Of a stretch of 64,000 bases of DNA, positions 1-11,010 are shown one piece after another. The position numbers were made by a program, and so were the translations under genes. Numbering within the stretch: the stretch's first letter is position 1; the number at the start of each line of letters is the position of its first letter. The notes beneath the pieces are model-generated. The model had not been told where the DNA came from and made no database searches. It saw only the letters and a program-made list of their open reading frames with translations. The DNA comes from Schistosoma mansoni (Eukaryota > Platyhelminthes > Trematoda > Strigeidida > Schistosomatidae), in NCBI RefSeq assembly GCF_000237925.1, contig NC_031498.1, forward strand, positions 26,484,308 to 26,548,307, in the 5' to 3' direction.

Positions 1-504
1 ATGCAGTAGTTATTAGTTAAAAATGTCACTTAAAAGTAAAATCACAGTGAATTGATGAGACTGTAACGACAATTGTACAATCAAAGATCAACTTAAATCA
101 GTAGTTAAATTTTCATTATATGGTTGCATTTGACGAATTAACATCCGAAATAGAATTTGTAAAGTTCTAATAAACGGACATGGTCTGTAGAATAAATAAA
201 AGCGGTAATGAGATAGCAACTAGATCATGCCGCTGATTATAAACTGATTCAAGTTGAAAATGATGACTGTTGTAATCCAAAGTGGTGATCTAAATTTATT
301 GCATGTACTGTAAGACCTGAAAATCGTAAATTCAATCATACGTTGAACTATGCGTATATCCGTGTATTGCTGATACATTACATACTAGAACGAATCCTAT
401 CTTTAAACCATTTCAAATTTCTACAAGACATATGAATACAAATCTATTAGGTTTCTACATAATAATTCCATTCATTATACAATCTATATATTTCAAAGTT
501 CAAT
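1..504. other. No gene seen
   Basis: AT-rich sequence without a convincing open frame, tRNA fold or recognised repeat on either strand. Confidence 0.5.
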
Positions 505-600
505 AATTTTGATGGACTTTTGTTTTCTGAGCTGGATAGTGTCGTCGTAGACCTTTCATCGTCCTTCTAAACGACATCATCAGCACAAACTTCAGATAGA
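505..600 (-). repeat. Penelope-type repeat end with hammerhead-like motif
   Basis: The first half (gagctggat and its surroundings) matches the stretch at 33470-33535. Read on the minus strand, the second half contains CTGATGA, a short stem of GTC with GAC, and a GAAA box. That is the order of a hammerhead ribozyme core. Hammerheads of this kind are known in the terminal repeats of Penelope-like elements. The copy is old and activity is doubtful. Assignment to Penelope-like elements is inference. Confidence 0.35.
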
Positions 601-894
601 AGTTCAATAATGTTATTACCTTATTCATTGTTGACTATAAACTTTAAATCTTGTAAATATTATAATATATCAATTCATTGGTTGTAATGATTTCCAAAAT
701 TTATTGATCTATTAGTGTAATAGTAACCGGATTATTCATCAAGCTGTTTCAAACGGATACTGACATTACATGATCAATATATGAAGACTTCAAAAAGAAA
801 AGGTATCAAAGAAAACAAAATCACGATAAAATTTAAAAACAACTGTTTCAGTATACCCTAATGAAAGTGATTCATTAACATTTCAATAAAGAAG

Positions 895-922
895 ACTACT
901 ACTACTACTACTACTACTACTA
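895..922. repeat. (ACT)n microsatellite
   Basis: About nine uninterrupted ACT units. Confidence 0.9.
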
Positions 923-1189
923 GTGGTCATAATTTCATGAATCATCATCATCAATGATCCTTATCATCTTACTAATCAACATTAGTTTATTACTTATATG
1001 TTGATGTCATATGAATTAAAAGAGATTCATTTGTTATATTAGTGTGTAGACAAGGTAATCAACGCTGACAACTGGTTTAAAAATAAAGTTAAATCAATTG
1101 AAACATCTTAAAAATTTACAATAGTTAAGTTATTTTAAAAAATTATATACTACTGAAAAGTTATTAAATTTCACTTGTCAAATAAACTA

Positions 1190-1337
1190 AACCACCAGGG
1201 AAGACATGGAAGCACTGGACGGCCGTTTCGTTCTATTGTTGGACTCCTCATCAGTGCACATCCATGACCTCGCCTAGCGAGATTCGAGCCCAGGACTTAC
1301 CAGTCTCGCGCCAGAGCACTTAAACGATAGACCACTG
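1190..1337 (-). repeat. Sm-alpha-like SINE with degraded hammerhead
   Basis: This is a copy of the tRNA-like SINE family seen at 4165, 5205, 40455, 45287 and 46806. The minus strand carries a B-box-like stretch (TTCGAATCTCGC-like in better copies) followed by the hammerhead region, with CTGATGAGGAG, a weakened stem II and GAAAC ahead of GGCCGTCC. Schistosome Sm-alpha repeats are known to encode hammerhead ribozymes. The stem II mismatch suggests this copy is weak or dead. Confidence 0.75.
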
Positions 1338-1858
1338 TTTACTAAAATGAAAGATCAGTTACTTTGCTTTGCTATTTTGACGTGTATTCATCAGTTCAGG
1401 TATTCATGTAGAGAACGATACGTTGGGCTTATCATTAGGCAACCTAGCGAACAACTGGATGAATATCTTCGTGTGTCGTTTGAGCAAGGTCAAAGTCAAT
1501 ACCCAACTCTGTTTTGATACAGAAATCATGTGTCAGATAAAGCTAAATTATTCCGAGTAATCTATGTTATACATTTTCAGTTTCCCAATAGGGTTTGATC
1601 TCGTCTCTTACAAATAACATGAGCTATAGAGATATGTGCCAACGACCTTTGTTCATATGAAATAGAAGTGGAGTAAAGGATGTACGTTTTATCCCATTTG
1701 GAACTCATCAACTGGATGTATCTGGATTTTAGACTAGATTTCCACTCCGCGATATTAACCCAAGACTTATCGATTGAAATGCCCAACATATAAAATACTT
1801 AGCTACTGAGTCCAGGTAACTAGGTATATTAAACCTATACTCTAAAACCTTGTATCAT
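1338..1858. other. No gene supported
   Basis: A 70-codon minus-strand open frame lies at 1577-1789. It has no recognisable domain and no repeat match in the window, and its composition is ordinary. I do not call it a gene. Confidence 0.4.
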
Positions 1859-1885
1859 TATATATATATATATATATATATATAT
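1859..1885. repeat. (TA)n microsatellite
   Basis: Pure TA run of about 13 units. Confidence 0.95.
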
Positions 1886-1936
1886 CGAGGTAATCTTCAC
1901 TAAAATTTAATGAAAAAGATCGACAACGGAATAATT

Positions 1937-2345
1937 ATAGTGGCTGATCCTATGTTGGGCTCACGTAACTTATTCTAGCTTCTGGACAACCTAACTAATC
2001 CATTCTCCTCAAGCTTCATTTTGACCTTGCTAACTATTCGCTTGTCAACTTTGTTTTTATGCAAGCGTATGAGTTTGCATTTTCTATCTTACTGATCACA
2101 TGTCTGTAACTTATTTTCCTCTGACTATAAATATCGATTCATGCTTGAATAAATCGATTTGGCTCACACGTCTTCTCCACCGCCCATCATTTCATTTCGC
2201 TTCGTTTTTCTGATCGTCCGTTTGGATCGACGAATGTATGAAATACACATATTCGAGATTCATTCTCGTATTTGACTTATTTAATTCCATTGCACACTAA
2301 CGCGAATGATGTCGATGATTATATACGAGAATAGTCAGGATGTAT
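1937..2345 (+). mobile_element. Solo LTR-like relic, gypsy-type LTR A
   Basis: This fossil aligns along its length with the LTR-like copies at 10378, 21425 (minus) and 42001 (minus). It carries the same TATA-like CTATAAATAT in the middle and the same 3' part ending near TATACGAGA. It is diverged from those copies. No internal coding region flanks it. Family assignment to Ty3/gypsy is inferred from context. Confidence 0.55.
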
Positions 2346-3180
2346 ATTTTGACAGCAATTATTTGAAAACACTCAGATACGATCCAAATGTAGTAAGATA
2401 TAGGGTCACTTAATAATCACAAACCATATCAGACTGAATCATATTTATGTTTAAAGAAGAAATGCATGATACTCTTAGCGTTCATTGACCAAATAAGACT
2501 TAGTATATTACTTTATTTATTTTTGGTACCCTTCCTTTATTTTTCTTCACCCTTTTTATATCTCCTCTTCATTCCTTATAGATTTAACTTGGTGATGGGC
2601 ATATAATTCGTACCACTCAATTTTCAATCATCGTTATTTTATTGTCAGTATGGAGATTTGTAGAGATTGTAGTACTTTTCAAAGTTACTATTTTAATTGG
2701 CTTATTCTTGAAATTACTAAAGAAAGAATTATATTTACGAAAACTTCAACCATTGAATTTAAAATAAGGTCAACACTTTGCTCGTCAATCTGATTCCTTG
2801 AAGAAAAAAACGATTGCTGAATGAAACGCCGATTGCTAATAATGTAGTGAACAAGAACACAAGTTGGGACAACTGAATGTATTTAGTCACAAAATTATAG
2901 AATATCTCAGTAAAATATAAGAACTATATAGTAAATAGTTGATTTACAAACTATCAATCAATTGTTTCAATTTTGAACGTTCCTTCTGCGAATACCAGTC
3001 CATCGTCTCCGATTATTACTGTTCATACATTTTCATACCAACTGAGTTTCGTTCCTGTTCTTTCGTTATCGACTTTCTACTAAAATACATTCAGTGCCCA
3101 ATCATGGTTATATACTACTTATGTGAATATAGTGTAACCCATACTACAATAGTTCATCTAGTATCTTGTCATCAATTACT
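2346..3180. other. No gene seen
   Basis: AT-rich stretch. An 88-codon open frame at 2939-3205 has no recognisable domain and runs into the LINE fragment that follows, so it is not called. Confidence 0.4.
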
Positions 3181-3185
3181 TACTT

Positions 3186-3670
3186 ACGCCTGTTACTCCC
3201 AATGAAGCATAGGCCGCCGACCAGCATTCTCCAACCCACTCTGTCCTAAGCCTTCTTTCCTAGTTCTATCCAATTTTTGTTCATTCTTCTCATGTCTGTC
3301 TCTATTTTTCGGCGTAATGTGTTCTTTTGTCTTCCTTCAGGATTCCATGTGAGGGCTTGTCTTGTAACACAATTGGGTGATTTCCCCAATATGTGTCCAA
3401 TCCACTTCCAGTGCTTCTTCCTGATTTCTTCCTCCATAGGCATCTGGTTTGTTGTCTCCCACAGTAACTTGTTGCTGATAGTGTCTGGCCATCGGATCCG
3501 AAGTATCTTGCTTAGACAACTGTTAATAAACACTTGTATCTTCTGGATAATGGCTTTTGTAATTCTCCACGTCTCCGCCCCATGCATTAGAACTGTCTTG
3601 ACATTTGTATTGAAAATTCTAACCTTGGTGTTGGGTGTTTTTAATTGGTACTTGTTATTTCTCATGATTA
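3186..3670 (-). mobile_element. RTE-clade LINE, 3' fragment
   Basis: The minus-strand frame (3246-3665) encodes the C-terminal region after the reverse transcriptase core of the RTE element found at 14740-17485. Visible stretches include [21 protein letters not shown] and QALTWNPEG. The fragment ends near the element's usual 3' end (revcomp of GTTACTCCCAATGAAG). It is 5'-truncated at about 3670, as expected from incomplete target-primed reverse transcription. No active-site residues are included. Confidence 0.85.
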
Positions 3671-4164
3671 GTTATATAGTCTATCTCATCGTTATCATTA
3701 GTTCAAAATCAATTACCCTGAAGCCTGTTGCTAATCTAATTAAAAAAACAATACTTCGCGCTTTTTGTTTTGTTATTTTAATTTAAATAACAAGATTTTC
3801 TAGTAGTTTCTTAAAACAAAATCTGAATAATAAACATCTGTTTAGATATAAACATACATGATTCATCAATTCTTTCCCAGTGTTGTTCATTTCATTAAAA
3901 CAGAACAACAAATACTCTTTGAATAACAAGATATGTGTGAAATCAAATTATGTTTATGAAATTGATGTGATCAAAGAAACAAGAAGCTTTGACAAACTAA
4001 GGAGGCTATTTTTTTGGGGGGGGGGACGTTATTTCATTTTAATTCAAAGCTTGTAAAATAGTAACATTTAGTGTTGTCCCTAATCTATTCTACAGATCAT
4101 AAACTTTCGTTTGATGTATGATTCACTGTCATAGCCTTTTCTGTCCCAAAGCTATTGTAATTTA
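3671..4164. other. No gene; T7/G10 homopolymer run at 4009-4025
   Basis: Nothing coding is recognised. A T run passes directly into ten G residues at 4016-4025. Confidence 0.5.
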
Positions 4165-4310
4165 AACGTTCATTAAAGGGTTCGAATCTCGCGAGACGGG
4201 ATCGTGGATGCTCACTGCTGAGGAGTCCTACAATAGGAAAAAACGGCCTTCCAGTGCTTCCAGGTTTTCCATGATGCTCTAACTTCAATTGGCTCATGAT
4301 CTCAACTCTA
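4165..4310 (+). repeat. Sm-alpha-like SINE, mutated hammerhead
   Basis: Plus-strand copy with the B-box-like GGTTCGAATCTCGCG, then CTGCTGAGGAGTCC, and GGCC followed by TTCCAGTGCTTCC. The GGACGAAAC segment of good copies is GGAAAAAAC here, so stem II and the GAAA context are damaged. Ribozyme activity is unlikely. Confidence 0.75.
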
Positions 4311-5204
4311 TGTTCTTTTCATTATAATTTCTTGAATAAAACTATTTTTATTATTATTCATTAAATTTGCTTAGTAAATTTAGACTTTGACTGAATTATA
4401 CTTTATTTACATGCATTGTTCGGACATAAAAAACATTTTCATATGTATAAGCGACCTTAATCGTATAAACCCCCACGATGTCCTAAAAGTATAAGATTCC
4501 TGATCCCTAAGAGGAATAAACTTGATGCCTTTTGTATCATTCAACATCCTGTTACAACTGAAGCTTCTATGAAGAAAACTGAAGATAACGACACTTGAGT
4601 GTTTACTGTTGACCGACGAGCGAATAAACCAACAATCAAAGCAGCCATCCAAGAACTTTCAAATATCAAATATACAAAAGTCAATAGGCTTAATTCATGT
4701 TATATGAATGTGAATGTTACTGAAAATATCACTCCGTTGACATAAAAATAATAAATTACAATTTTGTTTGAATGTTAAAAGGGCACTATTCACAAGAAAT
4801 GGATCACTTATATCATAACATGTATTTTAATAATGATTACGATTATACACCTTCAAATCAATTTTAATATCAAATTCCTTTTGGTGATGTAAGCAAAGGG
4901 ATGGAAAGTACATTTTTTGGGGGGTTGTTGTTTTTCATCTTTCAAGCTATCAACATATACATGTACTTTGTAAATTTCTCATATTTGAAATATACTGTGC
5001 TTATTACATCTTAAACACTTGTTGTTATTATAATATATTAACATATAATTCCATGACCTTAGACTATTTACTATCATGAATATTGAAAATTGAAATGGTA
5101 ATAGTTCAGTACTGAACAGTATATTAAAAACAAAATCTATTAATAAAGTTAACCTGTACATAATCAGAGCTTGGCTTTTTTGGCATATCTGTTAACTATT
5201 AAAG
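4311..5204. other. No gene supported
   Basis: An 81-codon minus-strand frame at 4407-4652 and other short frames show no domain or repeat relationship. A second T/G run occurs near 4914-4926. Confidence 0.4.
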
Positions 5205-5260
5205 TAATTTTCATAGCTGAAAGCGTGAGTCAATTGAAGCTAGATCACCAGGGAAAACCT

Positions 5261-5316
5261 GGAAGCACTGAACGGCCATTTCGTCCTATTTTGGGACTCC
5301 TCAGCAGTGCTCATCC
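5261..5316 (-). ncRNA. Hammerhead ribozyme motif (SINE left arm)
   Basis: The minus strand reads GGATGAGCACTG, CTGAGGA, GTCC-loop-GGAC, GAAA, a very short stem III around GGCC, then the cleavage-site region and AGTGCTTCC. CAGTGC-type stem I pairing with GCACTG is visible. Stem II is intact; the base after GAAA differs from the best copies. Confidence 0.6.
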
Positions 5317-5441
5317 ACGACATCGCCTTGCTCAACATCGTGGATCGGTTGGAGTTAAACATTAACACCATCGGATGCTTACTCAGTGGTCTGGCGCGAG
5401 ACTGGTAGACCCTGGGTTCGAATCTCGCGTGGCGGGATTGT

Positions 5442-5498
5442 GGATATGCACTGCTGAGGAGTCGCACAATAGGACGAAACGGCCGTCCAGTGTTTCCA
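5442..5498 (+). ncRNA. Hammerhead ribozyme motif (SINE right arm)
   Basis: The order is GGATATGCACTG, CTGAGGA, a short stem II with GTC/GAC, GAAAC, GGCC, GTC, then CAGTGTTTCC. Stem I pairs CACTG with CAGTG. Stem III is minimal (ACGG/CCGT without a proper loop), the layout described for schistosome Sm-alpha hammerheads. Confidence 0.65.
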
Positions 5499-5575
5499 GG
5501 TTTTCCCTGGTGGTCTAACTTCAATTGACTCACGCTTTCAACTATGAAAATACTAAATCTCCTCAAAAACCCCTT

Positions 5576-6879
5576 CTGATATTAAAGTAATGCAGAATAA
5601 ATCAATGATCGTAATATTATGATGAACTACATGCTTGTTGGATCGAGTTAAGTAGCTAGATATTCACTTCAAACAGTAAATTAAGTATTAAAAACCGTCA
5701 GAATAAAAAAAATCAAACCCTATGGTTTGATCTAATTTAATAAAAAAAATAAAACTTATTTAAACAAGACCGCTGGGAAGTCAGTTGCTACTTCATTGAA
5801 TTAATAGTGAATAACTCTGATTTGAATAAGAAAAATACGTTCTAGTGAATTTAGGAGCTTCCTCCTGGTAATTTTTAGTCAATAAACTAACATTTCATAA
5901 AAATTACCCTATGATAAAATATTTTGAATTAGTTTAATATAATAAAACTGAGAAACAGTTCATTCTTATCAACCGTTACGGTAAACGATTCTCCAAAAAT
6001 GACTCGTAGATCATCAATGTAAGGAATCTGTGTAGATGGTTGGAAACCTACCTGAGTTGGACGGGCATGGTAACCTCCTAGTTTACGTCGAAGTCTCACC
6101 TCACAGCTAATACCTGACTTGAATCTCTCTTTTGTCGCATCCGGATACTTTGGCTACTTTAATGACCATATCTAACGAACATAACGTTGTTATAAAAATG
6201 AATTAGTAAGAATAGAGAGGAGAAACAGAGTAAGACCGATGTCGGATGTGCATATCCATAGCTTACAATCGACTGATCTGTGTTTGTCGCCCTTCACCTT
6301 GGCGAAGATCGGTAAACTGCGAAAAAGTGAAGCTCTATAAGGTAACTGTTGTGATGTACGGTGTCCAAAATCTGACACTGATACATAGCCTGCTACGCGC
6401 TAACCCCCTAATTTACTGCTTGAACGAGAACAAAAGAGTGAACGAGAAAGTGTATTGGGCTACCGAATAAAATGTTCAAATACTTATTCATACATATACC
6501 ACTCTAATCTTCGGGAAATTGATTAGTTTCTTAGTCAGTGAAATGCACTTATCCTTTATGTCGTTTCTGATAACCATCGATTGACCATCTCACGACGGTA
6601 CTTTTGATTGGCTTTCTATATCACCTTTTATCCTTGGGAAATAAGTCTTCTTTCTTGGATTTAACGAAAAGCGTTGAGGGAAATATCGTGTTATTTGTGG
6701 ATATATGCTGTCAAATGAAGTCGAAGCCTCCCTTTCGAACAGTGACCCAGCAGGGGATACACCCTTGGGTGAGGCCGGATTCAGGTTTATTTCTGTTGAT
6801 TTCGTTGGTCATTTCCTCGGCTTGTGATCATTTTGAAGATCACTACAAAATTTCTGCCTTCATTTGTGTATCAAACAAG
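5576..6879. other. No gene supported
   Basis: Several 60-100 codon open frames occur (for example 6246-6470 plus and 6604-6900 plus) but none shows a domain. The 3' part may be further remains of the gypsy relic that follows. Confidence 0.35.
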
Positions 6880-7720
6880 GATATGAACATAAGTGATTGA
6901 AAAAAGATTGGATGACTGATCCAGCATTTTTGAATCTGGATTCCAAATTAGATTAAAGGATTATCAGACATTTTACACTTTGTGATCTAGTCAGGACCCA
7001 ATAGATTGAAGCATTCGTCAGTAAAATGGCACTTGGATTTAATTATTAGATTACTGAATTTGACTGTACACTTGATAATTCCAGAAATTTTAATTGGGAT
7101 GCCCAATGCAATCTTTATGTAATCGTTAGTAGGATGGATGCTTGGCCCATTAAGTTCATGTCAAGTTTTGTGAGGAATCAGAGTAACATCGGATGCAATG
7201 TCCAACTGCAAAGTAAGAATATGATCATTAACATCAACGGATAAATACTTGCGTAAGCATTGGGAACCAGATTTAGACAACACATGAACACGAGTGACCC
7301 TTTATGGCATTCGATAATGGGGTGAGGGTTCGCTGGGTTTGCAAAACCCCTCCTTATGGCTAATTACTCTACATTTTGCGTGTTTATGTTTATTGAATGG
7401 GCAGAAACGAGAGAAATGCCATTTAGAGGCTATGTGGAGCGATGTGAACTAGAGTCATGTACATTATATTTTCGGTTCGCGCGAGAAAATTTTCGCGAAT
7501 CACGCTTTGCGACATTTATGATGCGATCTGAATAATTAATTTTCACCAAATCAAATGAATTGTGATTTGGACGTTTGATTAAAGTAATATCATTTTTAAG
7601 ATTATTAATATAACGACATTCATTTGTGGTATCTTTCAACGTAAGATTGGGATCTGACTCGATTCTGCTTAAAATTCCAGTACGAATCCCTAAGTGTGAC
7701 GATAATAGCAATGAGTATAC
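6880..7720 (-). mobile_element. Ty3/gypsy polyprotein relic (protease region)
   Basis: On the minus strand, conceptual translation around 6930-7260 resembles the retropepsin region of schistosome gypsy elements of the Boudicca type. It shows a DxASD-like active-site region and a downstream NLLGxDWI-like motif. A hydrophilic stretch upstream (7430-7711) fits the end of gag. The copy is old and broken in several places. No LTR directly flanks it. Confidence 0.5.
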
Positions 7721-8884
7721 AAATACACCGTTAGGTCACTTCTGACTGTCATCGACTGACTGTGGTGTGGGTTGCTTATATCCACATAAGTATTTTATGA
7801 TGATGGTCAGGTATAGAATGTATTTCACTAGAAGATTGGTAAGTAAAGAACCGAAACGGAACGTAAATGGTATAAAAATGCATGAACATTGAAATCAGAG
7901 AAGATGGATTGATATTTGCAGAAGGAACAGTCAAGATTGCGACAATTAATTGTTATTTTGCAAATTAACTGTTTACTGTATGGTTATCAGATTTTAGGAG
8001 AGATAGTCTGTAATTTGTGCTTAAATACATCCGATTGTCCCCACCTTCTCATTAGGCTACTTCTGATTGGCTCATCATATTAGTAACCTCTGGAGAATTA
8101 GCAAGTATGATTTTGACGTATGTCTTTTAAATAGTGTGTCTATGGGATTCTTATATTTTACTGATTGTAAACTTAATTTTGGATCATTACGTGTTGTTAT
8201 TTCTTTCATCGTTCATAAATTATGGTAAATTAATCACAAAACTGTTACTCAAATCCTTAGCACAAATATCCTTGTTACTTGAGTACTGTGGTTTATTATT
8301 TATGATACGTTGTAGTGTTGTATTTTATATATATAATCAAGTGAGTTTTATATCTAATTAGTACGAGATGATTTATTGATCTCTGAGGCGTTTTGTTCAA
8401 GACATCAGGAGGAAGTGAAAATCTTGAGCGTGTTATAATTTGTTAGCAAATACAACAACGGCGTTAGAAAAGTTAATGTTAGTAGGCACTAATGGGATAT
8501 GGTTAAGCATCTTCGCTTTTTTGGACCGTCACTCCTTACTTAATGCTTTATACTTACGTACTTGATAGTCAGTCCTACTTTCTCACTATAGTACACATCC
8601 TCGCTTAGTCAGATACACCGTGCCTACCCACAAATATTCTCCGCCTTCTTAGTGCAAGTTAGCCGAATATAAACTCAAAAGAGTTTAGTATCATTGTCGT
8701 TAGATTCTACCATCTCAATTATCTACATTATCATTCACCGCCGTTCTTGTATAGTATACAGTGATTTTTCTAATTTCAGCTGTCTCTTTATACTAAAAAA
8801 AGACCGATGAACATACAATCAAACTGTTAGTGACATACCTATTGTTTTACATACACATAGAACTATCAGTTTTAAAAGAGCCTT
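7721..8884. other. No gene seen
   Basis: AT-rich. A 75-codon hydrophobic frame at 8134-8361 has no recognisable family and poor start context. Confidence 0.4.
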
Positions 8885-10255
8885 ATTGTCAATCATTAGC
8901 GTATACGTTCCTCCATAAGGTTTGTCACATTTAAGACTTCCATACTGCAAAGCTCTGGCTTTTTATCCGAATAGTAATTGCCTCGGAGGTCTGCAGGATT
9001 CTCAGTCTGAAGAAAATTCGGTAGACTGCTGTTAACACGATATATGATGGCGAAAGATTGCTCCATGTTGGCTGTATATTCCATCTGAATTAAATGGGCT
9101 AAAATGGAGCTAACTACACCTTTGCTTAATCACACTGAAAGGTGCTCACGAGCCCGAATATACAAATTCCTAGAACATTTGCTAATATAAATTACTCCAC
9201 AGGCGCAGCTGAACTGATAGATACAGAAAGAAGTGGCTAATCTAGACAATTTATCTTTCAATCTCGGAGTGATCACTGGACATGTGGAAAACATTAATTG
9301 TAATGTACTTACATTAAAAGTTCTTTGGATTGATTTGCAAAACTTCAGTCTGAGCATTTCATTAGGTGAATCGCCTCTAAATTGTAAGCATATATACAGA
9401 GGCTTTTTAATCACAATTAGGCATTCCTTATGCTCTCTATTATTGTTTATGTTTCTATTTATAACTTTCTCCGGATACTCGTTTTCTTTCAGAGTCATGT
9501 AAAATGACTTTGTTTCATCTTTGACTGCATCTACAGAGCACATGGTCTTGATTTTATGGTTCAGTGTCTTAATCAGGTTCCTTTTGTATTGTAGAAGAAC
9601 AAAACTAAGAAAATTTGTATATTGGCCCGCCCAAGTAGTTTTCTTGTTTATGTTTATTCTTAATGATCTGTCTTTTTTTCTTGTAGGTAGAACATCTAGA
9701 AAGGCTATTCTACCACCATTTTCTTCCTTACATGTGGAGTTTATGGACGAATGAACTGTACTCTATCGCTCCAGTGTTTCTGTCAAGCCAGTATGATCGC
9801 TAAAAAGAATAAACGTAACGTTCATATATCGGCAGTAAAATGAAAACTTGTTAATCTGTTATGCCAGTGGGCTGTTCTCCAGTTTAGAGAGAAAAATATC
9901 AGCCAATATAGGACCTAGTAGTGAACCCATCGTGATACCGTCTATTTGTCTATAGATTTCACATTGAATTTGAAATGTACAGTCATAGTAGATTTTAGTT
10001 ATAATTCTTTGATAATCTCTACAGGGATTGTAGTTTATATTTCTTGTTCTCAAAGTTGTTCACAAATATATTCTACAGTCTCTCTGAGTGTGACATTTGT
10101 GAACAGTGACGTTATGTCAAAGGACATCATCGTTTGACCTTTCGTGTTTATGTTTTTAATCTTGTCGACGAATTGAGTGGTCTTAAAATGGTTACTAACC
10201 CCTTTGCTACAGTATGATTTGGGGAATCGTACATGTCCAAAATCGGTCTCAATGG
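8885..10255 (-). mobile_element. Penelope-like element relic (RT + GIY-YIG)
   Basis: Minus-strand translations show, in order, a Penelope-type reverse transcriptase stretch (MSFDITSLFTNV-like near 10100, then a GSLLGPILADIF-like motif near 9890-9920). Next come the linker and a C-terminal GIY-YIG nuclease with CGVIYI, R.LYIRAREH and the family's cysteine pattern. A short tail ends near 8896. This domain order is specific to Penelope-like elements. The copy is truncated at its 5' side and broken in several places, so it is a fossil. Confidence 0.8.
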
Positions 10256-10377
10256 GATATATGCCTTACACCTTACTTAATTTTCAAGATGATAATACCT
10301 AAAATAATAGTAAGTTAAATTAAATAAAGGCATTAAAACGTTATATTTATCAGGGAAACTAATACTAGTTTTAAATT

Positions 10378-11010
10378 TGTAGTATCAGTTTATTTGTTAA
10401 ACCCATATACTTTATCCTAGCTACTGGCCAAGCCAATTCGCCTGTCATGAGTCATATTTTGATCTTGTTAATTATTCGCTTATTAACCTTGACTATACTT
10501 TTATATGAGCATATATGTGTACACTTCGTATCTTATTCATCATATGTCTGTCACTCATTTTTGTCCGACTATAAATGTTGATTAACGCTTGCTTAAATCG
10601 AGTTGGCTTCCCAGCCATCTCCAATACGCATTATCTTTCGCTTCGCTCTCGAGTTGGCTTCCCAGCCATCTCCAATACGCATCATCTTTCGCCTCGCTCT
10701 CGAGTTGGCTTCCCCGCCATCTCCAATGAGCATCATTTTTGCTTCGTTCCGCTCTCATCTATTTGCTTCATCACTCTGATTCCCTGGCCAGACCAATGAG
10801 TGTAGAAATTATATTTTATTCTAAATCCATTCTCGTATTTGACTTATTTAACTCCGTTATTCACTAACGCGGATAAAGTCATTTATTACATACGAGGATA
10901 GACAGTACGTACGATCAAAAAGGAATCAGATTTACAGCGCTACAGAATTGGATGCCTCGCCGAACGAACACGGACCAGAATCGACAACCTCTACGTACGA
11001 ACTCACTACA
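10378..11010 (+). mobile_element. LTR A copy, 5' side of composite
   Basis: It starts TGTAGT and can be read to CACTACA. The first 240 bp are almost identical to 12552-12795. It contains CTATAAATGT and a roughly 60 bp unit (GAGTTGGCTTCCCAGCCATC) repeated about three times at 10605-10740. Just after it, TGGCGACCGC at 11015 looks like a tRNA primer-binding site. This is a fossil LTR of gypsy type; its exact 3' end is uncertain (10895 or 11010). Confidence 0.6.

Larger units (their letters stand above)
5205..5575. repeat. Inverted dimer of Sm-alpha-like SINE
   Basis: Two SINE arms of about 110 bp face outward. The left arm reads on the minus strand and the right arm on the plus strand. They are joined by a middle part with GGATCGGTTGGAGTTAAAC and a tRNA-like stretch ending in GGGTTCGAATCTCGCG. 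The outer ends are complementary (AAAGCGTGAGTCAATTGAAG against CTTCAATTGACTCACGCTTT), so the unit can fold into a long hairpin. Each arm carries one hammerhead core. The same arrangement recurs, more decayed, at 40455-40800. Confidence 0.8.

Noticed and set aside
895-922. Short regular repeats as a CRISPR array
   Set aside because: They are simple microsatellites. No array of direct repeats with unique spacers exists, and the DNA is animal.
3277-3786. 169-codon plus-strand frame
   Set aside because: It is the antisense shadow of the RTE fragment on the minus strand, whose translation matches a known family.
5240-5566. 108-codon minus-strand frame across the SINE inverted dimer as a gene
   Set aside because: It is entirely repeat-derived; the same peptide fragments appear in other SINE copies.
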